From Micromonospora sp. MA102 (GTDB lineage Bacteria > Actinomycetota > Actinomycetes > Mycobacteriales > Micromonosporaceae): DNA of 64,000 bases. How positions within the stretch are numbered: the first letter of the stretch is position 1; the number at the start of each line of letters is the position of its first letter. Location: the NCBI RefSeq assembly GCF_025460765.1, contig NZ_JAMWEG010000004.1, positions 248,001 to 312,000 on the forward strand, read 5' to 3'. The notes beneath the pieces are model-generated. The model was not told the origin of the DNA and did no database searches. It saw only the letters and a list, made by a program, of their open reading frames with translations. Below, in pieces: positions 20,866 to 28,948 of this stretch. The position numbers were made by a program, and so were the translations under genes.

Positions 20866-21800
20866 AGCAGCGGGGCCAGCACGTGCGGGTCGGCGTTGCC
20901 GCCGGTGACCACCGCGACGGTACGCCCCGGCGGCAGCTCGTCGCGGTGGAAGAGCCGGGCGGCCAGCGCGACCGCGCCGCTCGGCTCGGCCACCAGCCGG
21001 GCCTCCCGGAGCAGCCGCCCGGTCGCCGCGAGGATCTCGTCCTCGGTGACCGTGACGATGCCGTCGAGCCGGTCCCGCAGGTGGGCCAGGGTCAGCTCGG
21101 ACAGGTTGGTGCGCAGGCCGTCCGCGCAGGTCCGGTAGGTGCGTTCGACCTCCCACACCACCACCTGCCCGGCGGCCAGGGAGTCGCGGGCGTCGGCGGC
21201 GAGCAGCGGCTGCACCCCGATCACCGCGGCCGACGGGCGCAGCGCCTTGACCGCCGTGGCCACGCCCGAGGCGAGCCCGCCGCCACCCACCGGCACGAGC
21301 ACCACGTCCACGTCGGGCAGGTCGGCGACGATCTCCAGGCCGACGGTGCCCTGGCCGGCGATGATCCACGGATGGTCGAACGGCGGCACGAGCGCGGCCC
21401 CGGTGTCGGCGACGATCCGCTCGGCCTCGGCGAGCCGGCGGGCCGGCGGCACGAGCCGCACGTCCGCGCCGAGCGCGCGCATCCGGTCCACCTTGATCCG
21501 CGGCGCGCCCTCGGGGACGACCACGGTGCACGGCACGCCGAACGCCCGGGCCGCGTACGCCAGGGCCTGCCCGTGGTTGCCGGAGGAATGGGTCACCACG
21601 CCTCGGGACCGGGCGGCGGGGTCCAGCCGGGCCACCGCGTGGGTCGCCCCCCGCAGCTTGAACGAGCCGACCGGTTGCAGGCTCTCCGGCTTGAGCCACA
21701 GCTCGTCGTCCCAGAGCGTCGGCAGCAGCGGGGTGCGCACCACGGTGCCCGCGACGTCCTCGGCGGCGGCCCGGACGTCGGCGATCGAGACCAGCTCCAT
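20859..21800 (-). CDS. Threonine/serine dehydratase-like PLP enzyme
   Basis: A 313-residue fold-type II PLP protein. The Schiff-base lysine is in GSFKLRGA near residue 48, SSGNHGQALAYAA binds the substrate carboxylate, and VGGGGLASGVATAVK is the glycine loop holding the PLP phosphate. There is no C-terminal ACT domain, so it is the short catabolic or serine-racemase-like form rather than biosynthetic IlvA. It would deaminate threonine or serine to 2-oxoacids, or racemise serine. It stands alone, convergent to the oligopeptidase. Start ATG 21800, with CAGGAT six bases upstream as a possible leaderless -10. Confidence 0.87.
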   Translation of the reverse strand: MELVSIADVRAAAEDVAGTVVRTPLLPTLWDDELWLKPESLQPVGSFKLRGATHAVARLDPAARSRGVVTHSSGNHGQALAYAARAFGVPCTVVVPEGAPRIKVDRMRALGADVRLVPPARRLAEAERIVADTGAALVPPFDHPWIIAGQGTVGLEIVADLPDVDVVLVPVGGGGLASGVATAVKALRPSAAVIGVQPLLAADARDSLAAGQVVVWEVERTYRTCADGLRTNLSELTLAHLRDRLDGIVTVTEDEILAATGRLLREARLVAEPSGAVALAARLFHRDELPPGRTVAVVTGGNADPHVLAPLLG

Positions 21801-21851
21801 CGCACCATCCTGCCGCGCCGTGGGACCGGGCGCCGCCCCGCGCCGGCCGCC

Positions 21852-21857
21852 TAGACT
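21852..21857 (+). promoter_or_regulatory. Leaderless -10 element for 54-aa membrane protein
   Basis: TAGACT lies six bases before GTG 21864. No Shine-Dalgarno sequence is seen, so the short gene probably has a leaderless transcript. Confidence 0.5.
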
Positions 21858-21863
21858 GCCCGG

Positions 21864-22028
21864 GTGAGCGAGGACGAGCAGCGGGCGGAGGGCGGGCCGG
21901 GACCGGCCCGGCGCGCACCGGTCTGGCTGATCCTCGGTGTGGTCGCCTCCGCCCTGGTGGTCTGCTGCTGCTCGGCGCTGATCGGCGTGGCCGTCGCCTG
22001 GTCCGCCGGGCTGTTCGACCCGCGCTGA
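21864..22028 (+). CDS. Small single-span membrane protein, 54 aa
   Basis: A 54-residue protein starting MSEDEQRAEGGPGPARRAP, followed by one hydrophobic helix (WLILGVVASALVVCCC...) that contains three consecutive cysteines, and ending LFDPR. The charge pattern suggests the N-terminus is cytoplasmic. A TAGACT box six bases before the GTG supports real expression. The stop codon is one base from that of the convergent glycosyltransferase gene. No family is recognised. The CCC cluster could be palmitoylation-like, metal-binding or structural. Confidence 0.6.
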   Translation: MSEDEQRAEGGPGPARRAPVWLILGVVASALVVCCCSALIGVAVAWSAGLFDPR

Positions 22029-22029
22029 C

Positions 22030-24147
22030 TCAGCGGACCGGGGCCCCGCCGACCAGCGCCGCCGCCTCCCCGGTGCGGACCATCCGCTGCCAGCGCAGCC
22101 GGTTGCCGACCACCGCGGTCACCACCGACTGCACCACCACGAGGTACATCACCTGCCGGTAGACGAGCTGCTGCAGCGGCAGCGTCCAGAGCGGGCCGAA
22201 CCGCTCCCGGTCCAGGCGCAGCGCGTACGCGGCGGTGCCGCCCTGGAGCAGGAGCAGGCCCAGCCAGGCCAGCGCCAGCTCGGACCAGGGCAGGAAGAGC
22301 AGCCCGTAGAGGGCGAAGATATCGACGGCCGGCGCGGCCAGCGGCAGCACGATCTGGAACACGGCCAGGTAGGGCAGGCCGCGCCGGCCCAGCTTCCCGC
22401 CGGCGCCCGGCTCGCGCAGCGCGTGGCGGTGCTTCCACATGGCCTGCATGGTCCCGTAGCACCAGCGGTAGCGCTGCCGCCACAGCTGGCGCAGCGACGA
22501 GGGCGCTTCGGTCCAGGCGATGGCGCTCTCCTCGTACACCACCCGCCAGCCGGCCCGGAGCACCTTCATGGTGAGGTCGGTGTCCTCGGCGAGGGTGTCG
22601 GCGGGCACGCCGCCGACCCCGAACAGCACCTGGCGGCGGAACGCGCCGATCGCCCCCGGGATGGTGGGCATGCACTCCAGCATGTCGTACATCCGGCGGT
22701 CGAGGTTGAAGCCGATCACGTACTCCAGGTGCTGCCAGCGGCCGAGCAGCCGGCGCCGGTTGGCCACCTTGGTGTTGCCGCTGATCGCACCCACGGTCGG
22801 GTCGGCGAAGCCTTGGACCAGCCGGTACACGGTGTCCGGCTGGAAGACGGTGTCCCCGTCGACCAGCACCAGCAGGTCGGCCCGGGCGGCCCGGATGCCG
22901 GTGTTCAACGCGGCCGGCTTGCCGGCGTTGGCCTGCCGGATGACGCGTACCCCGCGCAGTCGCATCCGTTCGACGATGTCGGCCGTGCCGTCGCTGGAGC
23001 CGTCGTCCACCACGATGACCTCCAGCGCCGGGTACGCGCTGGCGACGAGGGACCGCACGGTGGCGGCGATGTTGGCGGCCTCGTTGTACGCCGGCACGAT
23101 CACCGACACGGGCGCGACGACCTCGGGCAGCCGGTGGCGGGGCCGGCGTACCCGGCGGACGTGCCGCTGGGCGCAGACCACCTGCACGGCGAGGCGGACC
23201 ACGCCGAGCACCAGGGCCACCGCGAGCAGCACGTTCATGGCCGAGGCCAGCCAGTCGGCGCCGGTCTGCGCCCCGCGCAGCGCGGTGCCGCTCAGTCGGG
23301 CGCCGGTGGTGGCCGGGACCATCGAGTCGGGCGCGCCGATCCCGGCGGAGACGGTGGTGAACCGGTAGCCCTGCGCGGCCAGCCGGGGCAGCATCTGGTC
23401 CAGGGCGGCCACGGTCTGGCCGCGGTCCCCGCCGCCGTCGTGCATCAGCACCACGGCGCCGGCGCCCCCGGCCGGGGTGGCGGCCCGCACGATGGCCGGC
23501 ACGCCGGGCCGCTGCCAGTCCTTGGCGTCCCGGTCGGCGAGCACCGCCACGTGCCCGCTGCCGGCGGCCGCCCGCAGCGTCCGGTACTGGGCGTCGGTGA
23601 CGGCGTCCGTGGTCGACGAGAAGGGCGGCCGGAACAGGGTCACCTCGCGGCCGGTCACCCCGGCGATCGCGTTGCGGGTCCAGGAGAGCTCGACGCCGGC
23701 GCGCCAGCCCGGCGCGGTGGTCAGGTCGGCGTGGGTGAAGGTGTGCGAGCCGATCTCGTGCCCCTCGGCGAGGATCCGCCGGACCAAGTCGGGGTGCTCG
23801 TCCACCCGCGCGCCGACCACGAAGAACGTGGCGTGGGCGTGGTGCCGGCGCAGCACGTCGAGGATCTGCGGCGTCCAGCGCGGGTCGGGGCCGTCGTCGA
23901 AGGTGAGCGCCAGGGTGCGCGCGGGCAGCCGCCGGCTGACCGGCGCGGGGCCGTCCAGCCGCAGCACCGGCCCGCCGGTGGCGACCGCGCGTGGTGGGGG
24001 CGAGGCGGGCGCCTGGTCCGGGCCGGCGCCGCCGCCGACGGCGCTGACCAGGCCGTGGAAGCTCAACGCGGCGAGCAGGGCGACGAGGCCCAGCAGGAGC
24101 AGCACCCAGTGTGCCCGGGGGTCGGGGCGGGCGACGTGTCGCGCCAT
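22030..24147 (-). CDS. Bifunctional polysaccharide deacetylase / family 2 glycosyltransferase
   Basis: A 705-residue membrane protein. After an N-terminal span (about 13-35) comes an extracellular CE4 deacetylase domain with LALTFDDGPDPRWT and the metal-binding SHTFTHADL, then RPPFSSTTD. A second span (about residue 300) leads to a processive GT2 domain with VSVIVPAYNEAANI, VDDGSSDGT, DGDTV, the TED-type segment DTLAEDTDLT and the product-binding motif QRYRWC. C-terminal spans form the export channel. This is the architecture of Streptomyces MatB, which makes a poly-N-acetylglucosamine-like adhesive. The start codon is two bases after the upstream gene's stop. Confidence 0.88.
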   Translation of the reverse strand: MARHVARPDPRAHWVLLLLGLVALLAALSFHGLVSAVGGGAGPDQAPASPPPRAVATGGPVLRLDGPAPVSRRLPARTLALTFDDGPDPRWTPQILDVLRRHHAHATFFVVGARVDEHPDLVRRILAEGHEIGSHTFTHADLTTAPGWRAGVELSWTRNAIAGVTGREVTLFRPPFSSTTDAVTDAQYRTLRAAAGSGHVAVLADRDAKDWQRPGVPAIVRAATPAGGAGAVVLMHDGGGDRGQTVAALDQMLPRLAAQGYRFTTVSAGIGAPDSMVPATTGARLSGTALRGAQTGADWLASAMNVLLAVALVLGVVRLAVQVVCAQRHVRRVRRPRHRLPEVVAPVSVIVPAYNEAANIAATVRSLVASAYPALEVIVVDDGSSDGTADIVERMRLRGVRVIRQANAGKPAALNTGIRAARADLLVLVDGDTVFQPDTVYRLVQGFADPTVGAISGNTKVANRRRLLGRWQHLEYVIGFNLDRRMYDMLECMPTIPGAIGAFRRQVLFGVGGVPADTLAEDTDLTMKVLRAGWRVVYEESAIAWTEAPSSLRQLWRQRYRWCYGTMQAMWKHRHALREPGAGGKLGRRGLPYLAVFQIVLPLAAPAVDIFALYGLLFLPWSELALAWLGLLLLQGGTAAYALRLDRERFGPLWTLPLQQLVYRQVMYLVVVQSVVTAVVGNRLRWQRMVRTGEAAALVGGAPVR

Positions 24148-24149
24148 GG

Positions 24150-24566
24150 TCAGGGCTTGCCCGGCCGGCTCGGCCGGGCGCTGTTGCGCCGCTCGTCGCC
24201 CTGTCCGGGCACGCTGGTGGTGGGGTGGGGCGTCGCCGAGGTGGCGGCCCGGGTGGGAGCGGTCGTGCGGCTGGCGGCCGGCGCGGGCGCCGACGGGCTG
24301 GTGCTGGTCACCGACGGGGGCCGTGGGCTCGGGCTGGTCGGCTTCCCGCCCCGCGGCGGAGCGTCGACTCCGGCCTCGATCGGCGGCGGTTTGTCGGACC
24401 AGCCGGGCAGCGGCACCGACGAGTCGAAGAACAGCCCGGCCAGGATCAGGCCGAAGCTGGTGAGCAGGCCGAGGCCCATCGCCACGCCGGCGATCACGGT
24501 CAGCCGGCGGCGCCGGCCGGTCCGGTCGACGAACACCGGCGGCGCGGCGCCCGGCTGGTTCGGCAT
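24150..24566 (-). CDS. Small membrane protein upstream of MatB-like synthase
   Basis: A 138-residue protein. It has a short cytoplasmic head with a basic stretch (DRTGRRRRL), one membrane span (about 24-46, LTVIAGVAMGLGLLTSFGLILAG) and an extracellular tail rich in Pro, Ser, Thr and Ala. ATG 24566 is chosen because GGGAG lies nine bases upstream. Its stop is two bases before the deacetylase/glycosyltransferase start, so the two are co-transcribed. By position it may be the accessory partner of the synthase. Whether it corresponds to Streptomyces MatA cannot be judged from sequence inspection. Confidence 0.7.
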   Translation of the reverse strand: MPNQPGAAPPVFVDRTGRRRRLTVIAGVAMGLGLLTSFGLILAGLFFDSSVPLPGWSDKPPPIEAGVDAPPRGGKPTSPSPRPPSVTSTSPSAPAPAASRTTAPTRAATSATPHPTTSVPGQGDERRNSARPSRPGKP

Positions 24567-24610
24567 GGTACTGGTCTCCCGCTGTCGCTCCCGCCGGCCC
24601 GGTACGCCGG

Positions 24611-24637
24611 CTCGGGAGGCCATCCCGGCCTCCCGAG
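24611..24637. terminator. GC-rich hairpin after FtsX-like permease
   Basis: CTCGGGAGGCC (24611-24621) and GGCCTCCCGAG (24627-24637) form a perfect 11-base stem with a five-base loop. It lies in the 104-bp gap between the permease and the downstream glycan operon and probably separates the two transcription units. Confidence 0.65.
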
Positions 24638-24670
24638 GCAAACAGCGCCGGTGGCACCCGTGGCGTCACG

Positions 24671-26194
24671 TCAGGTCGTGCGCAGCTCCTCGACCGTCGT
24701 GCTGGCGCGCAGGAAGAGCAGGCCGACGCCGACGGTGAGCAGCACCGCGGCCAGCCCGGCGGCCGCGAACCAGGCCAGCTGCTCCCACGGCACGTGCGGC
24801 GGGACGGTCACCTCGGGCACCCACTCGGTGCGGGTGTACCGGGCCCGGGTGGCCGGATCCCCGCAGAGCCGCTCGCCCGCGTCGCAGACCTCCTGCGCGT
24901 AGCCCCCGTCCCTCGGCGCGGGGAACACGCCCCGGACCAGCAGGTAGCCGACGGCCAGCGCGAGGCCGATCGCGGGCACCGCCGGGGCGAGCGACTGCCA
25001 GAGCAGCGAGCGGCCGATGGTGGCGCGGGGCACCCCGGTCGCCACCAGCGCCGCGTAGGCCCGGCGCCGGGTGGTGATGCCCTCGACGACCGCCACCAGC
25101 AGCCCGCCGGCCGCGATCGCCACGGAGACGGCGACGGCCAGGTCGACCAGATCCATCGCGCCGAGATAGAAGGAGTCCGAGCCGGCGAGCCCCGCGCCGG
25201 TCCGGCGGTTCAGCTCCATCCGGGCCAGGAAGTCGGCCCGGACGGCGGCGGCGCCCGCACCGAAGATCAGCGCGGCCAGCAGCGCGGCGAAGGTGCGGCT
25301 GCCCGCCCACGGGTCGGCGGTCAACCGGCGGGCGGCGAGCAGCGCGGCCGGGCGGCGGCCGTAGCGGTGCAGCAGGCGGCCGGCGAGATGGGAGAGCCAG
25401 CCGGTGCCGGCGATCACCCCGACCATGGCGGCCAGGGCCCCGAGGATCAGCAGCGTCGGCAGCAGCCAGGGCGGCGGTTGGGCGTGCCGCCGCTCGTACC
25501 AGAGGCCGACCGGCCGGAACGCGGCGAACAGGGCCAGCCCCACCAGGATCAGCAGGCCGGGCCAGGGCCAGGGCGCCCGCGTGCGGACCCGACGGACCAC
25601 GCCGAACGGGGTGGTGGTGACGCGGCGCAGCAGCACCGCGCTGACCAGGGCGGTGAGCAGCGGCAGGCCGAGCACCACGGCCAGCATGGCCGGCTGGGCC
25701 GGTTGGACGTCGGTGGGCAGCGGCAGCCGGCCGTCGGTGCCGGGCCGGTGCAGCAGCCGGTGGCCGGCCAGGAAGGCGGCGAGGCCACCGACGGTCCCGA
25801 GCAGGCTGGCCAGCCCGGTCTCCGCGGCCGCGATCCGGGTGACCTGGTGCGGGGTCGCCCCGGCCAGCCGGAACGCGGCCAGGCGGCGGTCCCGGGCCGG
25901 CGCGCCGAGCCGGGCGCACTGCCCGGCCAGCCCGAGCACCGGCACCACGAGCAGCAGCAGGCCGAACGCCAGCCCGCCGCGCAGGCCCGGCTCGCGCAGC
26001 AGCCCGTTGGTGTATTGAAGGGACCAGCGGACGGAGTCGCCGTCGGTGGCCGGTGGGGTGGGTATGGCCAGCACGGTGAGCGCGGCCAGCCCGACCAGCG
26101 TGGCCAGGGCGGCGCTCAGCGCGGTCAGCGCGACCCGGGCGGCGTCGGTCCGGGTGCCGGCCCGGGCGAGCCGGAACAGGGTGCCCGGGCTCAC
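24671..26194 (-). CDS. FtsX-like ABC transporter permease
   Basis: A 507-residue permease with about ten hydrophobic segments and two FtsX-like regions. The first is around ARDRRLAAFRLAGATPHQVTR and the second around RRRAYAALVATGVPRATIGR, each being the cytoplasmic coupling segment of MacB/FtsX-type transporters. An extracytoplasmic segment near the C-terminus holds two cysteines (EVCDAGERLCGDPA). GTG 26194 overlaps the ATPase stop as GTGA. These transporters use mechanotransmission for peptide or antibiotic efflux or resistance. PadR control in the same operon fits a drug-inducible system. Confidence 0.85.
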   Translation of the reverse strand: MSPGTLFRLARAGTRTDAARVALTALSAALATLVGLAALTVLAIPTPPATDGDSVRWSLQYTNGLLREPGLRGGLAFGLLLLVVPVLGLAGQCARLGAPARDRRLAAFRLAGATPHQVTRIAAAETGLASLLGTVGGLAAFLAGHRLLHRPGTDGRLPLPTDVQPAQPAMLAVVLGLPLLTALVSAVLLRRVTTTPFGVVRRVRTRAPWPWPGLLILVGLALFAAFRPVGLWYERRHAQPPPWLLPTLLILGALAAMVGVIAGTGWLSHLAGRLLHRYGRRPAALLAARRLTADPWAGSRTFAALLAALIFGAGAAAVRADFLARMELNRRTGAGLAGSDSFYLGAMDLVDLAVAVSVAIAAGGLLVAVVEGITTRRRAYAALVATGVPRATIGRSLLWQSLAPAVPAIGLALAVGYLLVRGVFPAPRDGGYAQEVCDAGERLCGDPATRARYTRTEWVPEVTVPPHVPWEQLAWFAAAGLAAVLLTVGVGLLFLRASTTVEELRTT

Positions 26195-26892
26195 CGGTGC
26201 CCGCCGGACACCGGCACGTCGAGACCGAGGCCCGACTGGTCGACCACCCCGTCGCGCAGGGTCACCTCGCGGTCGGCGTACGCGGCGATCCGCGGCTCGT
26301 GGGTGACCAGCACGACGGCGGTGCGCTGCTCCCGGGCGAGCCGGACGAGCTGGGTGAGCACCTGCTCGCCGGTGAGCGTGTCCAGCGCGCCGGTGGGCTC
26401 GTCGGCGAAGAGCACCCGAGGCTCGGTGACCAGGGCCCGGGCCAGGGCACACCGCTGCTGCTGGCCGCCGGACATCTCGCCCGGCCGGGCGTCGGCGACC
26501 TCGGCCACGCCGAGCCGCTCCAGCCAGGTGACCGCCGCCGTCCGCGCCTCTCGCCGCCCCGTGCCGGCGAGAAGCAGCGGAAGGGCGACGTTCTCCGCCG
26601 CGGTCAGCTCGGCGACGAGCTGGCCGAACTGGAAGAGCACCCCGAACTCGGTGCGCCGCAGCCGGGACCGGGCCGACTCGGACCACTCGTCGATCCGCTC
26701 CCCGCGCCAGGTGACCTGCCCGGCGTCCGGGCGCAGGATGCCGGCGAGGCAGTGCAGCAGGGTGGACTTGCCGCAGCCGCTCGGGCCGGTGACGGCGACG
26801 ATCTCGCCCGCTGCCACGTCGAGCGTCACGCCGCGCAGGGCCGGCGTCGGCCCGTACGCCCGGACCACGCCGCGCGCCTCCAGGAAACTCAC
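26191..26892 (-). CDS. ABC transporter ATP-binding protein (MacB/LolD-like)
   Basis: A 233-residue ATPase. Walker A is GPSGCGKST, the signature is MSGGQQQR, Walker B is VLFADEPTGALD and the H-loop is LVTHEPR. This is the short form that partners FtsX-like permeases. GTG 26892 overlaps the PadR stop (GTGA), and its own stop overlaps the permease start. The regulator, ATPase and permease are therefore translated as one coupled unit. Confidence 0.92.
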   Translation of the reverse strand: MSFLEARGVVRAYGPTPALRGVTLDVAAGEIVAVTGPSGCGKSTLLHCLAGILRPDAGQVTWRGERIDEWSESARSRLRRTEFGVLFQFGQLVAELTAAENVALPLLLAGTGRREARTAAVTWLERLGVAEVADARPGEMSGGQQQRCALARALVTEPRVLFADEPTGALDTLTGEQVLTQLVRLAREQRTAVVLVTHEPRIAAYADREVTLRDGVVDQSGLGLDVPVSGGHR

Positions 26893-27425
26893 GAGTGCAC
26901 CTCCCGGTGCCAGTCGGCGACCCGTTCGAGGGTGGTGTGCAGCCACCGCAGGTCGGCGTCGAGATGGGCGATGGCGAAGTCGGCCGCGATCACGTCGTCG
27001 AGGCCGGCCGCCGGGGCGGTCTTCACCGCGGTCAGCTCGCGCAGCCGCTCGGTGTGCGCCCGGCGCTGGGCGATCAGGTAGGCGCGGGCCCGCTCGACGT
27101 CGGCCACCATGAGCGCGACCACCACCTTGGCGAAGAGGGTGCTCGCCACGTACGGCATCGGCGGCTCGACGGTGGCCAGCCACCGGTCGAGCGCGGCGCG
27201 CCCCTCCCCGGTGAGCGCGTAGGACGTCCGGTCGGGTCCGCCCTCGCGGGCCTGCCCGGCCGGTGCGACCAGGCCGTCCCGCTGGAGCCGGGCCAGGGTG
27301 GCGTAGACCTGCCCGAAGGCGAGCGGCCGGGCCCGGGGCAGCCGCTCGTCGTGGGCGCGCTTCAGCTCGTAGCCGTGCCGGGGGCCGCGCGCGAGCAGCC
27401 CGAGCAGTACGTGCTGAGTGGACAC
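26889..27425 (-). CDS. PadR-family transcriptional regulator
   Basis: A 178-residue regulator. The N-terminal winged helix (HVLLGLLARGPRHGYELKRA, then LAFGQVYATLARLQRDGLV) is typical of PadR, and the C-terminal half is a dimerising helical region. It heads the ABC transporter operon and should repress it until a compound binds. The GTG at 27425 gives the usual PadR N-terminus. An in-frame ATG at 27440 lies inside an inverted repeat and is the main alternative. No Shine-Dalgarno sequence is seen for either. Confidence 0.85.
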   Translation of the reverse strand: MSTQHVLLGLLARGPRHGYELKRAHDERLPRARPLAFGQVYATLARLQRDGLVAPAGQAREGGPDRTSYALTGEGRAALDRWLATVEPPMPYVASTLFAKVVVALMVADVERARAYLIAQRRAHTERLRELTAVKTAPAAGLDDVIAADFAIAHLDADLRWLHTTLERVADWHREVHS

Positions 27426-27430
27426 GCCCA

Positions 27431-27453
27431 CACTATTCATCGAGCGAATAGTG
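27431..27453. promoter_or_regulatory. PadR operator-like palindrome
   Basis: CACTATTC (27431-27438) and GAATAGTG (27446-27453) form a perfect eight-base inverted repeat with a seven-base spacer at the start of the PadR gene. The sequence is unusually AT-rich for this genome and overlaps the likely -10 region, which fits an autorepression site. Confidence 0.65.
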
Positions 27454-27500
27454 GTGTCAAGACCGGCCCGTACGGCGGGTCGCCGCACGGGCCGGTCGGG

Positions 27501-28067
27501 TCAGGGGGTCCAGGAGGGGTCGCGGCCGGTCCGCCCGAGAAGGGCGTCCAGCGTGGTCGGCTCGGCGCTGGTCGGGACCGGCTCCCCGAAGGCGCCCATC
27601 TTCTGCCCGGTGTCGCCCATCCGGTCCATGAAGCCGTGCCCCGCCGCGAGCACCGCCGGGTCGACCTCCAGCCGCTGGCCGGTCGCGCGCGCCAGGTCCC
27701 AGCCGTGCACGGTGAGGTCGATGAGGGCCATGTCGCCGACGGTCTCCTGCGGCAGGCCCATGCCGGGCGAGACACCCTCCAGCGCCGCCGGGTCCGACCA
27801 GGCCCGCGCCAGGCGGTCGGCCTCGGTCGCGAACCGGTCCCGCCAGCCCTCGGTGAGGTGGTCGGTCTTGGCCGACCAGTCGACCTCCCGCCGGCGGGCC
27901 AGGTCCTGGAAGTTGACCACCACGTCGAAGAGGTGGTTGAGCAGGTCGCGCACCGTGTAGTCCGGGCACGGGGTGGGCCGGCCGAGCTGGTCGTCGGAGA
28001 TGCCCTGGACCACCGTCGCCGTCCGGGGCGCCGCGGCGGCCAGCAGCTCACTAGTCTTCGTGCTCAT
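27501..28067 (-). CDS. TIGR03086-like mycothiol-dependent-type metal-binding protein
   Basis: A 188-residue protein of the DinB/maleylpyruvate-isomerase-N superfamily. The helical-bundle pattern includes TPCPDYTVRDLLNHLFDVV, where the histidine is the first metal ligand, and ALIDLTVHGWDLARATGQ, which carries the HxWD ligand motif. These proteins bind a divalent metal and often use mycothiol. The reaction is unknown. Start ATG 28067 is preceded at seven bases by TACGCT, so the mRNA is probably leaderless. It is divergent from an AraC-type regulator with a 32-bp gap. Confidence 0.8.
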   Translation of the reverse strand: MSTKTSELLAAAAPRTATVVQGISDDQLGRPTPCPDYTVRDLLNHLFDVVVNFQDLARRREVDWSAKTDHLTEGWRDRFATEADRLARAWSDPAALEGVSPGMGLPQETVGDMALIDLTVHGWDLARATGQRLEVDPAVLAAGHGFMDRMGDTGQKMGAFGEPVPTSAEPTTLDALLGRTGRDPSWTP

Positions 28068-28074
28068 AGGGACC

Positions 28075-28080
28075 AGCGTA
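28075..28080 (-). promoter_or_regulatory. Leaderless -10 element for TIGR03086-like gene
   Basis: On the minus strand TACGCT ends seven bases before the ATG at 28067. There is no room for a conventional leader with a ribosome-binding site. Confidence 0.5.
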
Positions 28081-28099
28081 TGAGGGCGGTCTTGAAGAA

Positions 28100-28936
28100 A
28101 TGCGACACGAACCGCGGCGGGACACCCGGGGCATCCTCGACCCCGGCCTGCTCCAGCGGCGGGTCCGCTTCCGGCGCCGGCTGCCCGCCCCGGCGCTGCG
28201 CCCCTGGGTCGAGCACTACTGGCTGATCGACTGGGCGCTCACCGAGCCGTTCGACCAGCGGCTCGTCCCGCACCCCGCGGTCAACGTGGTGTTCCAGGTC
28301 CAGGCCGGCGAGCCGGAGCACGGCGAGATCGCGGGCGTGGACACCGGCCTGTTCACGGTCACCCTGCACGGCACCGGCCGGGTCACCGGCGTGCAGTTCC
28401 GCCCGGGCGGTTTCCGCCCCTTCTGGCGCCGCCCGGTCTCCGAGCTGACCGGCCGGCGCCTCCCGCTGCCCGCCGGGCCACCACCGGCCGGCCCGGCCCC
28501 CGCCGCGCCGTTCGCCGCCGGGCCGGTCTGCCCGGGCACCGACGAGCAGCGGTGCCGCCGGCTGGACGACCTGCTCACCGCCTGGCAGCCGGCGCCGGAC
28601 CCGCTCACCGCCGAGGCCACCGCCCTGGTCGAGGAGATCCGCGCCGACCGGAGCGTCCTGCGCGTCGACGACTTCGCCCGGCGGCACGGCGCCTCCACCC
28701 GGCGGCTCCAGCGGCTGTTCCTGGACCACGTCGGCGTCGGTCCGAAGTGGGTGATCCGCCGCTACCGGCTCCAGGAGGCCATCGAGCAGGCCGCCGCCGG
28801 GCCGCTGGACTGGTCGCGGGTCGCCGCCGATCTGGGGTACGCCGACCAGGCCCACCTGGTCCGCGAGTTCACCGCGGTGGCCGGGGTGTCGCCGGCCGCG
28901 TACGCCCGCTCGCTGGCGGCCTCGCGCGGCCGGTGA
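28100..28936 (+). CDS. AraC-family transcriptional regulator
   Basis: A 278-residue protein. The N-terminal half begins at about residue 25 with RRLPAPALRPWVEHYWLIDW, a motif of the DUF6597/cupin-like sensor domain of a large AraC subgroup. The C-terminal half has two helix-turn-helix motifs, with RVDDFARRHGASTRRLQRLF and then WSRVAADLGYADQAHLVREF ahead of the typical GVSPAAYAR ending. It is divergent from the TIGR03086-like gene, which it may regulate. ATG 28100 follows GAAGAA closely. Confidence 0.87.
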   Translation: MRHEPRRDTRGILDPGLLQRRVRFRRRLPAPALRPWVEHYWLIDWALTEPFDQRLVPHPAVNVVFQVQAGEPEHGEIAGVDTGLFTVTLHGTGRVTGVQFRPGGFRPFWRRPVSELTGRRLPLPAGPPPAGPAPAAPFAAGPVCPGTDEQRCRRLDDLLTAWQPAPDPLTAEATALVEEIRADRSVLRVDDFARRHGASTRRLQRLFLDHVGVGPKWVIRRYRLQEAIEQAAAGPLDWSRVAADLGYADQAHLVREFTAVAGVSPAAYARSLAASRGR

Positions 28937-28948
28937 CCCGGAAGGGGC

